Of a stretch of DNA of 64,000 bases, positions 9,404-17,568 are shown in pieces. The stretch is taken from contig NZ_FNXY01000011.1 in NCBI RefSeq assembly GCF_900108855.1, forward strand, positions 215,867 through 279,866, given 5' to 3'. Within the stretch, counting starts at the first letter, position 1, and the number at the start of each line of letters is the position of its first letter. The translations under genes were made by a program, and so were the position numbers. This DNA is from Dyadobacter koreensis. GTDB taxonomy: Bacteria > Bacteroidota > Bacteroidia > Cytophagales > Spirosomataceae. Below the pieces are notes generated by a model. It was not told where the DNA came from and ran no database searches. It was given only the letters and a program-made list of their open reading frames with translations.

Positions 9404-10447
9404 ATGAAAAAAATTTTATTTTTTTGTCTATGCCTTTGTTTCAACGCGATGTCACAGGAGATCGATCAGCAACAAACAACCATTGTAGATGAAACATTTA
9501 TTGAGCCAAACGTGATGGGCGGACAGTCTTTTACATCTGGCATTGCTGGCTATCTATGCGCTGTTACAGTTAAGGTGAAGGCATTTGAAGGATTCCCACC
9601 ACAACAGGTAATAATGGGAATTTATGGGACCGATGAAAGTGGTGTTCCAATTATAGGAACGGCATTGGGAACTTCTTCCATTATAAATGTGGTGGCTACT
9701 GAATACACAGACTATACATTTTACTTTACTACCCCGATCATTTCCTCTGTGGGCAGTAAGTTGGCTTTTGGATTAAGAGGCCTGGGTGAAGATTATGTTG
9801 GTATAGCAGTTGCGGCGTCAGATGATTCTTATGCATTTGGAAACAGATTTGGTGTAGGCCCTAATGGATTTGTTGTGGGATCAGTGTACGATACATATTT
9901 CAAAACATATGTGTGCCCAAGTCCCTTACCTGTTAAAATGTCTAAATTTTCAGCCCAGAAAAGTGGAACTCAGGCTCGTTTGGACTGGACAACAACGATG
10001 GAAGAAAACAGCGAAGGATTTGCCATTGAACGCAGTGCTGATGCCCGGAAGTGGCAGACGGTAGGATTTGTTAAAAGCAAACGCTCAAATACAACCGGGG
10101 TAACGGACTACGCCTGGCTTGATGAAACACCATTGCCTGCGTATAACTATTACCGTTTAAAGCAAACCGATCTGGATGGATCTACCGAGCTTAGCAGAAT
10201 TGCTGTCGTTAACTTTGGTAAACAGGATCTGTCAATACTGTATCCCAACCCGGTAACTAACAGGCTTTTTATCAGCGAACCTGCGTCAGCCATCCAAATT
10301 ATAGACCGGAAAGGGCAAGTTGTATCACAAACTGCTTCATTGCCGGAAGAAGGTATTGATGTGCAAAGTCTGGCAACGGGCTTGTATTTTATTAAGTTTC
10401 AGAAGCCGGATGGGAAAGCGCAAAGCCAGAAGTTTATAAAGCAGTAA
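9404..10447 (+). CDS. Secreted protein with T9SS type A sorting domain
   Basis: Protein of 347 residues with an N-terminal signal peptide (KKILFFCLCLCFNAMSQ). About 150 residues of beta-rich sequence follow, then a middle domain (LDWTTTMEENSEGFAIERS) seen in many Bacteroidetes surface proteins. The C-terminal ~75 residues begin LYPNPVTNRLFI and end GLYFIKFQKPDGKAQSQKF, the type A Por secretion sorting domain that directs export and anchoring by the type IX system. The substrate or binding partner is unknown. A stem-loop follows at 10506-10534. Confidence 0.9.
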   Translation: MKKILFFCLCLCFNAMSQEIDQQQTTIVDETFIEPNVMGGQSFTSGIAGYLCAVTVKVKAFEGFPPQQVIMGIYGTDESGVPIIGTALGTSSIINVVATEYTDYTFYFTTPIISSVGSKLAFGLRGLGEDYVGIAVAASDDSYAFGNRFGVGPNGFVVGSVYDTYFKTYVCPSPLPVKMSKFSAQKSGTQARLDWTTTMEENSEGFAIERSADARKWQTVGFVKSKRSNTTGVTDYAWLDETPLPAYNYYRLKQTDLDGSTELSRIAVVNFGKQDLSILYPNPVTNRLFISEPASAIQIIDRKGQVVSQTASLPEEGIDVQSLATGLYFIKFQKPDGKAQSQKFIKQ

Positions 10448-10505
10448 AATTTATTGTAGCATTTAAGGGACTTTCCTAAATATAACATATTGATATTCAT
10501 AATTT

Positions 10506-10534
10506 CAGGTGGTGACATTGTTTGTTATCACCTG
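10506..10534 (+). terminator. Stem-loop after the T9SS gene
   Basis: CAGGTGGTGAC pairs with GTTATCACCTG over 11 positions with two G-T wobbles and a 7-base loop, 58 bases after the stop codon. No strong T-run follows, so it may be a terminator or an mRNA 3' stabiliser. Confidence 0.45.
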
Positions 10535-10767
10535 CTATGAATGACACACTATTGGCCAAACTTACTCACTTCCATTTGATGGAAACTCTCTGTCAATAAA
10601 GGTTTTCGATGATTGACAGAAAGATCAATGCTTGACTAATATAGTAAAGTAAAATAGATATGCTGTTCCTGTTTCATTTAGCAACTGTTATTAAAACTTT
10701 ACGTAAACCCCTTTAAGTTTTCTTTTGTAACAAATGCTAATCAGCGCTCGACACACATTCCTGCTTG

Positions 10768-10794
10768 TCATTTCCCGGAATTTTCGGGAAATGA
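10768..10794. repeat. Perfect 10-bp inverted repeat
   Basis: TCATTTCCCG and CGGGAAATGA pair perfectly around a 7-base loop GAATTTT, far from any gene. It could be an operator, an IS end or a terminator of unseen RNA. No T-run follows. Confidence 0.4.
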
Positions 10795-11577
10795 TTTGAG
10801 TAGTTGGAAGTTAAAATAGATTCTTATGTAATCAGTAATCGTATCAATTTTAAAAAATGATATGCATTAAAGTAACTGAAATAGTCTTGCTTTGCATCGT
10901 AATAATATAACTGTAAATTGTTTGCGAATTAAGTAATATACAAAAGGCAACACCTGTTTTTACTTCAAAATATGAAGTGAGTAAACATTTGGAAATAATT
11001 AAACATCAGAGCGTTCCAGATGATAGTTTATAATAATATCAGTCAAGCAGAAGAAATTGGATCGCCTGATACCGTTTGAATCTCGTATATAAGTATATGT
11101 ATTACCCAAATTCATACTCATTACAGTTATTTATAAAGATGGACTACACCGCGGATTAATTCCAGAATAGTAGGTTGCTTGGCAAGCGTGACAAGAGCAA
11201 ATATTCAGAAAAGTCTCAGAAGACCTATTACGAAATGCTTCGGTTAACCTGAAACCACTTGAGAGAAAGATTGATTGTGCCAAGAAGTGGCATAAGAGCC
11301 CGAGTAACTCAAGATCAATCCTATTGGAATAATTGTATAATGATATTACAGAAACACAATGCACTTTGTTGCCTGGCTATCTTAAATATTAAACCTAATA
11401 GCAGTGGAGTCTGAAGTTTATTTACTTCCTTCAAGAAGTTTTTTATTACGATAATTAACCAGCAAAAAGTGTAAACAAAACGTGAGATCGATACCGATGA
11501 ACACCACATTCATACCAAAATACTAATGTTCATTTTTTATTAAACAGCAATCTATCCTTAACAGTACGAATAGAATT

Positions 11578-12192
11578 ATGAAATTACTTGTTATTAGCCA
11601 TATTGAAATTTTCCTTTTAGGTCTTAGGCGAATTGTTGAACTGGTTATTACTGATGCTGAGGTTATAATTAATCCAAGCATAAACCCCGTCGGCGCTGAA
11701 AATGAATGGAATCAATATGATATGCTAATTCTGCATATATCAGACCATTCTGACAATGTATCTGACTTTCTTAAAGTTCGCAAACACTTTCGAAAAGATA
11801 TCAAGGTACTTATTCTTTCGGATGAAGCCGGATTGATAGAAGCAAAATTTTTATTCTCTTTGGGTGTTAAGGGTTATACCGATAGCAGATCCTCATTAAA
11901 ATCTATTGAAGAGGCAATCAGAATTGTTTTATCAGGTAAATTATATGCCGATTCCTCCTTAATAATAGAATCCTTTGATTCTCATTTAAAAAAAAATGAA
12001 TCTGCCGTAGCCTCCTTGTTCAAATTATCTGTTAAGGAATTGGAAATTGCAACATACCTGATTCAGGGATTTGGAACTAACCAGATATCTCAGCTAACAA
12101 ACAGAAAACCTACCACAATCAGCACACAAAAAACCAATATTTTTAACAAGTTGAAAGTTCGCAATGTTGTGGAGCTGATGAAGCTTATGTAA
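11578..12192 (+). CDS. LuxR/NarL-type regulator with degenerate receiver domain
   Basis: Protein of 204 residues. Residues 1-125 have the fold pattern of a response-regulator receiver (IEIFLLGLRRIVE, then YDMLILHIS, then ILSDEAGLIEAKFLFSLGVKGY). The usual acidic pocket is missing and the phospho-accepting Asp is replaced (LILHIS where family members read LLD). Residues ~143-204 form a LuxR-type helix-turn-helix (LSVKELEIATYLIQGFGTNQ, IS.LTNRKPTTISTQKTNIF.KL). It therefore probably acts without phosphorylation. A second receiver-like gene lacking the DNA-binding part lies 262 bases downstream. Confidence 0.8.
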   Translation: MKLLVISHIEIFLLGLRRIVELVITDAEVIINPSINPVGAENEWNQYDMLILHISDHSDNVSDFLKVRKHFRKDIKVLILSDEAGLIEAKFLFSLGVKGYTDSRSSLKSIEEAIRIVLSGKLYADSSLIIESFDSHLKKNESAVASLFKLSVKELEIATYLIQGFGTNQISQLTNRKPTTISTQKTNIFNKLKVRNVVELMKLM

Positions 12193-12454
12193 GTTAGAAT
12201 AGATCATTAAATTTAAGTTTCGCAGTAATCTTCTTCTCCAAACCTTGGTTTACTGCTCAATGAATGTATCTTCTTACATTAAGAAATTTTGTCTACGGAA
12301 ATAATACAAAAAGTTCAACTATGCCCCCTTGGGAAAAAAACTTGGCCATAACAACCTGTTTTTTAATGAAGGCGGTAATATTTCAACTTTCAGAAATAGC
12401 AATTAGCAAATATCAGATCTGATCTATTAAGGTCAGCAAACAAATTTCATATAT

Positions 12455-12898
12455 ATGAAAATCGTAATTATAGATAGATACCCGATTCTTCGCCGTGGAC
12501 TTTCGGAATTCTTATCCGGTCATTTTTATGACTTGGTAACAATTGAATGCAGCTGCAAGGAAGAGCTTATGGCACATTCATCAGGTGCTGATATTTCATT
12601 AATCATTATAGCATTGAATCAGTCACTTGATTTGAATGACATTGATGAGATTAATGGTGCTAGAAAATGGTGTCCTGCGGCAAAATTGGTGGGCTATGTG
12701 GACAGTTCTAGCCCTTTCATTATAAAAATGTATGCTAATGCCGGATTGTCCGGTTACTATTTCAAACAAGACAACTTAGAAGACTTTACTTCGTATATAT
12801 ACCAGATACTAAACTTCGAAAATGAAAAAAAAACGCTGCTCTGTATGAAACAGGTGAAACTGTTACATAAAAGTGAACGTGATTACTCGCGATCGTAA
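12455..12898 (+). CDS. Stand-alone receiver-like protein, no DNA-binding domain
   Basis: Protein of 147 residues resembling the N-terminal receiver of NarL/FixJ-type regulators: MKIVIIDRYPILRRGLSEFL, then ADISLIIIAL, then AKLVGYVDSSSPFIIKMYAN and AGLSGYYFK. The Asp expected at the end of strand 3 is Ala. It stops just where a LuxR helix-turn-helix would begin (LLHKSERDYSRS), and no continuation was found in the other frames. It could be a truncated regulator or a partner or antagonist of the regulator at 11578. Confidence 0.6.
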   Translation: MKIVIIDRYPILRRGLSEFLSGHFYDLVTIECSCKEELMAHSSGADISLIIIALNQSLDLNDIDEINGARKWCPAAKLVGYVDSSSPFIIKMYANAGLSGYYFKQDNLEDFTSYIYQILNFENEKKTLLCMKQVKLLHKSERDYSRS

Positions 12899-12958
12899 GG
12901 TTAGCAACTGCCTTTGTTGATCAGCTGAATTTGTTTAAAAGTCCGGCATTTTGGACCT

Positions 12959-13174
12959 ATGAAAATTCATATAGCGAATAGTAGCAACTTTGGCAGAATG
13001 TTAAAAATAGCAGTCAAGATATTAGGCTGTTCACCCAGTAAGCTCCTAGAAATTATTCATCTTTCAGCTATTGGATCAACCAAATCGCACATCAGTTTAA
13101 TATTTCAGGGCCAAGGCTTCGAAAATTCAGTTCAATACTGCAAGTGGCGGGTTGTCCGGAACTATGTTGATTAG
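12959..13174 (+). CDS. Short protein, possible AraC-type HTH remnant
   Basis: A 71-codon frame. The segment GCSPSKLLEIIHLSAIG followed by GFENSVQYCKW faintly recalls the AraC second helix-turn-helix (SPS.YLE..RL, GFEN...F.RW), but key positions differ and the length is that of a fragment. It may be a remnant; function not assigned. Confidence 0.25.
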   Translation: MKIHIANSSNFGRMLKIAVKILGCSPSKLLEIIHLSAIGSTKSHISLIFQGQGFENSVQYCKWRVVRNYVD

Positions 13175-13243
13175 AAATTACTTCCATGTCAAATATGGTG
13201 CTATTTGATCAACTAAACAATTATTAAATAGTATCTAAACAGT

Positions 13244-13873
13244 ATGCAAGCATTAAAGATATTAATTTACATTCACGCATTTTTTGGAGGACTTGGTTTA
13301 ATTGCCGGAATCATTAGCATCTTCGGAAACAAGGGAGGGATTAAACATAGAAGGACCGGAAAAATTTTCTCCTATTCGATGCTAATAAGTTCATTGATTT
13401 CACTTGTTATCGCAAAAATGCCTGGTCACGAGAACTTGTTTCTATTCCTGATTGGAATTTTTACAATTTACTTGATACTGGCTGGAAACCGGGCATTGAG
13501 TTTAAAAAGCAAAACCAAAGCTGACCTGATCGACAAACTTATATCCGGAACGATGTTAGTCACATCAATCGGAATGCTCGGAATAGGGATGATCGGAGTA
13601 ATTCAAGGAATTGACAACAGCATTTTATATATTTTCTTTGGATGTTTTGGTGCGTTTATGACGGTGAGAGATTTTCTTACCTTTAAAATTTTTACTGAAA
13701 AGAAAAGTGCATGGCTGATAAGTCATGTAGGACGAATGGTTGGAGCACTGATTGCTTCCATTACTGCGTTCTTAGTTGCCGGATTACACATAGGAACAGT
13801 ATCTGTTTGGATTTTACCAACAATTTTAGGAACAGGTTATATAATTTTTTGGAATAAAAAAATAATCAGTTGA
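13244..13873 (+). CDS. DUF2306-like polytopic membrane protein
   Basis: Protein of 209 residues with six or so hydrophobic segments. The N-terminal pattern YIHAFFGGLGLIAGIIS followed by KHRRTGKIFSYSML (His at the first helix, then H.R.GK at a loop) is that of DUF2306-like predicted membrane proteins. The ISL3 transposase remnant begins right after its stop, so the gene's 3' neighbourhood has been disturbed. Function unknown. Confidence 0.7.
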   Translation: MQALKILIYIHAFFGGLGLIAGIISIFGNKGGIKHRRTGKIFSYSMLISSLISLVIAKMPGHENLFLFLIGIFTIYLILAGNRALSLKSKTKADLIDKLISGTMLVTSIGMLGIGMIGVIQGIDNSILYIFFGCFGAFMTVRDFLTFKIFTEKKSAWLISHVGRMVGALIASITAFLVAGLHIGTVSVWILPTILGTGYIIFWNKKIIS

Positions 13874-14521
13874 ATGAGAAGAAGCTATCAGGGTAAATGT
13901 AAGATCGGGAAGAAAAACTGTAATCAATTGGATAAGCGCATGGTATATATAAAAGAGAGACTACTCCACGAACCTTCGTTACAACTTCGTGACTTATGGT
14001 ATGAGCTTCAAAAAAGAGGGTATAATGGAGCATACACAGCGCTATCTGAAAACCCAAAGAAAGCAGGTGTCATGATGAGCAAAAAATCAAAGATTGTTCA
14101 ATTTTCCAGATTATCAGATTTATTATGGACACAGTCAAAAGCCAGTGTCCTGTTTTTCAAAGATGTAGATGCGCTTTCAAATAAGCAAAAGAACACTTTA
14201 ATTAGTCTTTGCGAAAAGTCTCATACATAAACAAATCATTGCACCTAGTACGGTACTTCAGATTCCTGATGACAATAAAGGCCGGTAATCGACTAAATGA
14301 ATGGATTTATCAAGCCATTGACTCGGGCCTCAAAGAAATTGGAGGGTTTTGCAAAAAGTATGAATCCAGATTTTCAAGCGATTCAAAACGCATTTAATCT
14401 ACCCTGGAGTAACGGACGTGTTGAAGGAAATGTAAATAAAATTAAAACTTTGAAAAGGCAAATGTATGGTCGCGCCGATTTTGAGTTGTTGAAAAGGAGG
14501 TTACTGTTAAATTCGGAGTGA
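13874..14521 (+). pseudogene. ISL3-family transposase remnant
   Basis: Three overlapping frames make up the C-terminal half of an ISL3 transposase. The first (to 14230) reads LQLRDLWYELQKRGYNGAYT and SVLFFKDVDALSNKQKN; after shifts, the third ends LPWSNGRVEGNVNKIKTLKR then QMYGRADFELLKRRLL, the conserved ISL3 C-terminus (W.NG..EG..N..K..KR.MYGRA.F.LL..R). The catalytic N-terminal part is missing. Just after the stop, ACCACCAAAAGTGG is nearly repeated after the second ISL3 remnant at 42211. Confidence 0.75.
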
Positions 14522-14540
14522 CCACCAAAAGTGGGGATGA

Positions 14541-14583
14541 ACCAATCTGCCACTGAATCATATGGTAACGTGTCCGAATTCTG
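14541..14583 (+). repeat. IS-end repeat, copy 2
   Basis: ACCAATCTGCCACTGAATC followed by ATATGGTAACGTGTCCGAATT matches copies 1, 3 and 4 over about 43 bases. It lies 20 bases beyond the stop of the ISL3 remnant, next to the conserved AAAAGTGG box. Confidence 0.5.
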
Positions 14584-15000
14584 CACATTTGATATAGGCT
14601 CGGCGGAATTTACAGCTTTTTCAGCATAGTATGTCAAGCTGAACCAAGGCCGTAAATCGTTATGGTAATCTGCAATTGTCAAAATTCTTTCTGTGATTAA
14701 ATCCCAAACGATTTCACGAGCTCAGTTTTCGTCCTGCTTTTGCAATGAATAATAAATGGCTTGATGCCCAGTTGGATTTGGGTCAGTTACAATATTATTC
14801 TTGACGGCTGATAATCCAATAGAATTATAAATGTTTTTAAAGTAGAAACTCTGTCCACCGTTTAAACATTCTAGAACCAGATGTATAGCTGTTAATATGG
14901 TATGGCAATATTTGAAACTTGTGTCATATTGAAGGTAAAAGTTTTTGTATGGCGGTGAGGTTAGGGCATAACTTTGTAATATGAAATGTTCTGTTGAAAA
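14584..15000 (-). pseudogene. Decayed gene of unknown family
   Basis: On the minus strand a protein-like frame runs from about 15000: FSTEHFILQSYALTSPPYKN, then HLVLECLNGGQSFYFKNIYN, then PTGHQAIYYSLQKQDEN. It meets a TGA at 14722, continues in the same frame (AREIVWDLITERILTIADYH), and runs into the IS-end repeat. No start codon is visible. It looks like an internal gene fragment cut by the IS; no family is recognised. Confidence 0.35.
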
Positions 15001-15389
15001 CTATGAGGGTATTTTATTTTACGAAGATTTTGCATGAAAATAGCAATAAAAAAAGCTTCATTTTCCCTCATTGTTAAGCTCGAAATGTCCGACCCACCAA
15101 CAATTTACCATCATTTTACCGAAAATCCCACCAACACCAACCAATGATTTATACAACTTATCCTAACCTTCCTGAAACACTCCTCGCACTTGAGATATCT
15201 CTTTTTCTTTGCAGGATAATAGATTTGGTCAGTGGGGAAATGTGGGAACCTTGATTTACGGTACTTTGCGAAAGGGAAAGTTAAGTCAGATATTTCACAC
15301 CTCAACCTGTTCACAGGATATTTCCCTATCCAATTTTCATACAAAAGAATTTTTGGCTACTTTCATTCCAAAGGAAAATTTGAATCGTT
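15001..15389. other. Upstream region of the Crp/Fnr gene
   Basis: No gene is seen. Short frames on both strands lack family features. The region should hold the promoter of the downstream regulator, but no confident element was identified. Confidence 0.3.
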
Positions 15390-15947
15390 ATGAGTCTTAC
15401 CCGATTTTTTGAATCGCAGTCTTTTACACCTGAGGACGCTGCGTGCCTGGCTTCCATCTTTAAAATCGAGCAGGTTTTTAAAGGACAAAAAATTCTTGAA
15501 CTCGACAATCATGGTAAAAAAGTTTACTACGTTGAAAAGGGGCTTTTGCGTACCTATTATCTGAAAGACGGAAAGGATATTACCCATTATTTTTTTGAGG
15601 AAAATACCTTTACCTTGCCGCTGGAAAGCATTTTCTATAACCGCCCTTCGCCTTACGGACTGGAAGCCCTTGAACCCGGCACTGTACTTTCCGTATCTTA
15701 TCATGAAATTGAAAAAATGGCCGAAACGTATCCTGCTTTGCAGAAAGTAATCAGTTTTCTGCTGATCGATGTGCTGCGTTCTTTTTCTGACAGGCTGCAT
15801 TCGATTCAGTTTCAGTCGGCACAGGAGCGCTACAAAACGATTGAAGTGCATCAGCCTGGCTTGTTGTTACGCGCCAATCTGGGTCATATTGCCTCCTATA
15901 TCGGCATCACACAGCAGACATTGAGTGTTTTGAGGGCGCAGCGTTAA
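15390..15947 (+). CDS. Crp/Fnr-family transcriptional regulator
   Basis: Protein of 185 residues. Residues ~20-115 form a cyclic-nucleotide-binding-type beta-roll (KGQKILELDNHGKKVYYVEK, GLLRTYYLKDGKDITHYFF). The C-terminus holds a helix-turn-helix (LGHIASYIGITQQTLSVLR) of the short Bacteroidetes Crp type. It precedes a short reductase-like gene and an RND efflux operon on the same strand and may regulate them. The effector is unknown; the nucleotide-binding residues of true CRP are not evident. Confidence 0.85.
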   Translation: MSLTRFFESQSFTPEDAACLASIFKIEQVFKGQKILELDNHGKKVYYVEKGLLRTYYLKDGKDITHYFFEENTFTLPLESIFYNRPSPYGLEALEPGTVLSVSYHEIEKMAETYPALQKVISFLLIDVLRSFSDRLHSIQFQSAQERYKTIEVHQPGLLLRANLGHIASYIGITQQTLSVLRAQR

Positions 15948-16057
15948 AAAAATATTTTTATCCATTTTTCATTTTTTAATCTAGCTTAAAAGAAAACTCC
16001 TTCGTTGCCCCGAGCTTTGCATGGTTATTAAAAAAAATCATATTAGCAGCCGGTATT

Positions 16058-16450
16058 ATGGATCACACGCAGCATCATGTTTTTGTAACCGACGAAACGG
16101 GGATTACTGAATCTTATCAGCACAAAAAAAAATGTCTGGTTCAGCATCCGGACGATCATGTTTCTGTGCTCTTTTATGCCGAAGATAACAAGGCACTTTT
16201 TTCAAAAGAAATGACGATTTTACATAATCATTTCCCTGGACGCTTCTTGGTATACAATCAGCCTCTGAGCACACTACATCCCGGTGTGCTGCCGCAGGAA
16301 ATGCTGGAATCGGTGATCAATGAAAACACAAGAGACGAAATGTCTTTCTTTATTAAAGGAGATGCCGGTTTTACAGATCTGATCCGCCAGTCGCTGGTTT
16401 TTCTCGGCATGGATCCACAGCGGATCGCTGGTCAGGAAATGAAACGTTGA
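16058..16450 (+). CDS. Short ferredoxin-NADP reductase-like protein (NAD-binding half only)
   Basis: Protein of 130 residues resembling the C-terminal nucleotide-binding half of FNR-type oxidoreductases. HVSVLFYAEDNKALFSKEMT matches the strand-helix where family members read LIYGN....IFKEEL, PGRFLVYN follows, and the tail MSFFIKGDAGFTDLIRQSLV plus FLGMDPQRI matches the CGP..M...V...L...GV....I signature. The FAD domain is absent and CGP is replaced by KGD, so it is unlikely to be a working reductase alone. It sits 39 bases before the efflux adaptor gene. Family call is moderate. Confidence 0.5.
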   Translation: MDHTQHHVFVTDETGITESYQHKKKCLVQHPDDHVSVLFYAEDNKALFSKEMTILHNHFPGRFLVYNQPLSTLHPGVLPQEMLESVINENTRDEMSFFIKGDAGFTDLIRQSLVFLGMDPQRIAGQEMKR

Positions 16451-16489
16451 CCTTATAAAAATCAGCCAGATACTTAATTTACCCATATT

Positions 16490-17524
16490 ATGAAACAGAT
16501 TCAGCTTTATACAATTGCGCTGGCCGCGCTTACTTTTGCTTCCTGCAACAAGGGGCAAAAGGATGGCTCGGAAGCACCCGTTAATTCCGTTGCCGTTGTG
16601 ACATCGACGGTCGAAAACCGCAAATCCGACCGGGAGATATCGATCAGCGGAAACATTGAAGGCGAAAAAACGGTGCGCCTGGGTTTTATGGTCTCCGGAA
16701 AGATCAGTTATATCGCTGCCAATGAAGGCCAGAAAATAAACAAAGGCCAGTTGATTTCCAGTCTGGAACCTACCAATTATGCCATTGGAAAAGAAATTGC
16801 CGATGTGCAGGTGGCGCAGGTGGCGGATGAATACGAGCGGCTGAAAATCATGCACGACCGCAAAAGCATCAGCGAAAGTGACTTTTCGAAAATCAGCCAC
16901 GGGCTCGAACAGGCAAAAGCTCAGCAGAAATTACAGGCAAAAAATTTGTTTGATACCAAATTGTACAGTCCCATCAGCGGGGTTTTATTAAAGAAAAATG
17001 CCGAGGTAGGGGAGATCACCGGAAGCGGTACTCCGCTGTTTGTCGTGTCCGATATCCGTACGGTGAAGGCCAATGCGTATATCCCGGAAAGTGAATTGCA
17101 GAATATCAAAATTGGTCAGGACGCGACGGTGCTGGTCTCGTCGCTGAACGAAACATTTAAGGGCAAAATAACCGAAGTAGGCTCAGCTGCCGATCCTTCG
17201 TCGCGGGCTTTCACAGTGAAGATTACGATCAACAATCCCAAGCTGATCATCAGGCCGGGCATGATTGCAGAAGCCAGGATCAATTCCGGCGAGAAAAGCG
17301 AGTTTCTGGCCGTACCCACCGAAGCGGTACTCAGAAATCTCAACAATGAAAACATCGTGTACGTGATTGACAAGGCGAAAAATAAGGCATTCGAAAGAAA
17401 AGTAAGTCTGGGGCAGCTGACTGACAACTACATCGAAATTCTGTCCGGGCTCAGTCCGGGCGATGTGATCGTAACCTCAGGACAAAATAAACTGACTGAC
17501 GGCGCAGACATAACGGTAAAATAA
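16490..17524 (+). CDS. RND efflux periplasmic adaptor (membrane fusion protein)
   Basis: Protein of 344 residues with a lipoprotein signal peptide ending in the lipobox FASC (Cys ~20). The order is that of AcrA/MexA adaptors: a first lipoyl half (GFMVSGKISYIAANEGQKIN), an alpha-hairpin (~95-145, YERLKIMHDRKSISESDF), a second lipoyl half (LYSPISGVLLKKNAEVGEI), then beta-barrel and membrane-proximal domains (GQNKLTDGADITV). It links the inner-membrane pump encoded next to the outer-membrane channel. The pump gene starts 44 bases downstream. Confidence 0.93.
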   Translation: MKQIQLYTIALAALTFASCNKGQKDGSEAPVNSVAVVTSTVENRKSDREISISGNIEGEKTVRLGFMVSGKISYIAANEGQKINKGQLISSLEPTNYAIGKEIADVQVAQVADEYERLKIMHDRKSISESDFSKISHGLEQAKAQQKLQAKNLFDTKLYSPISGVLLKKNAEVGEITGSGTPLFVVSDIRTVKANAYIPESELQNIKIGQDATVLVSSLNETFKGKITEVGSAADPSSRAFTVKITINNPKLIIRPGMIAEARINSGEKSEFLAVPTEAVLRNLNNENIVYVIDKAKNKAFERKVSLGQLTDNYIEILSGLSPGDVIVTSGQNKLTDGADITVK

Positions 17525-17568
17525 ATGAAACGGTAGCCAATCACCCAAAACCTGCAAACTGAAATCGC

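Larger units (their letters stand above)
10448..11577. other. Long non-coding stretch
   Basis: About 1.1 kb without a supported gene. Short minus-strand frames (11131-11364, 11321-11509) show no family features and are taken as chance. The stretch holds two stem-loops (10506-10534 and 10768-10794, listed separately) and is otherwise AT-rich. It may hold long promoter regions or the remains of a lost gene. Confidence 0.4.
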
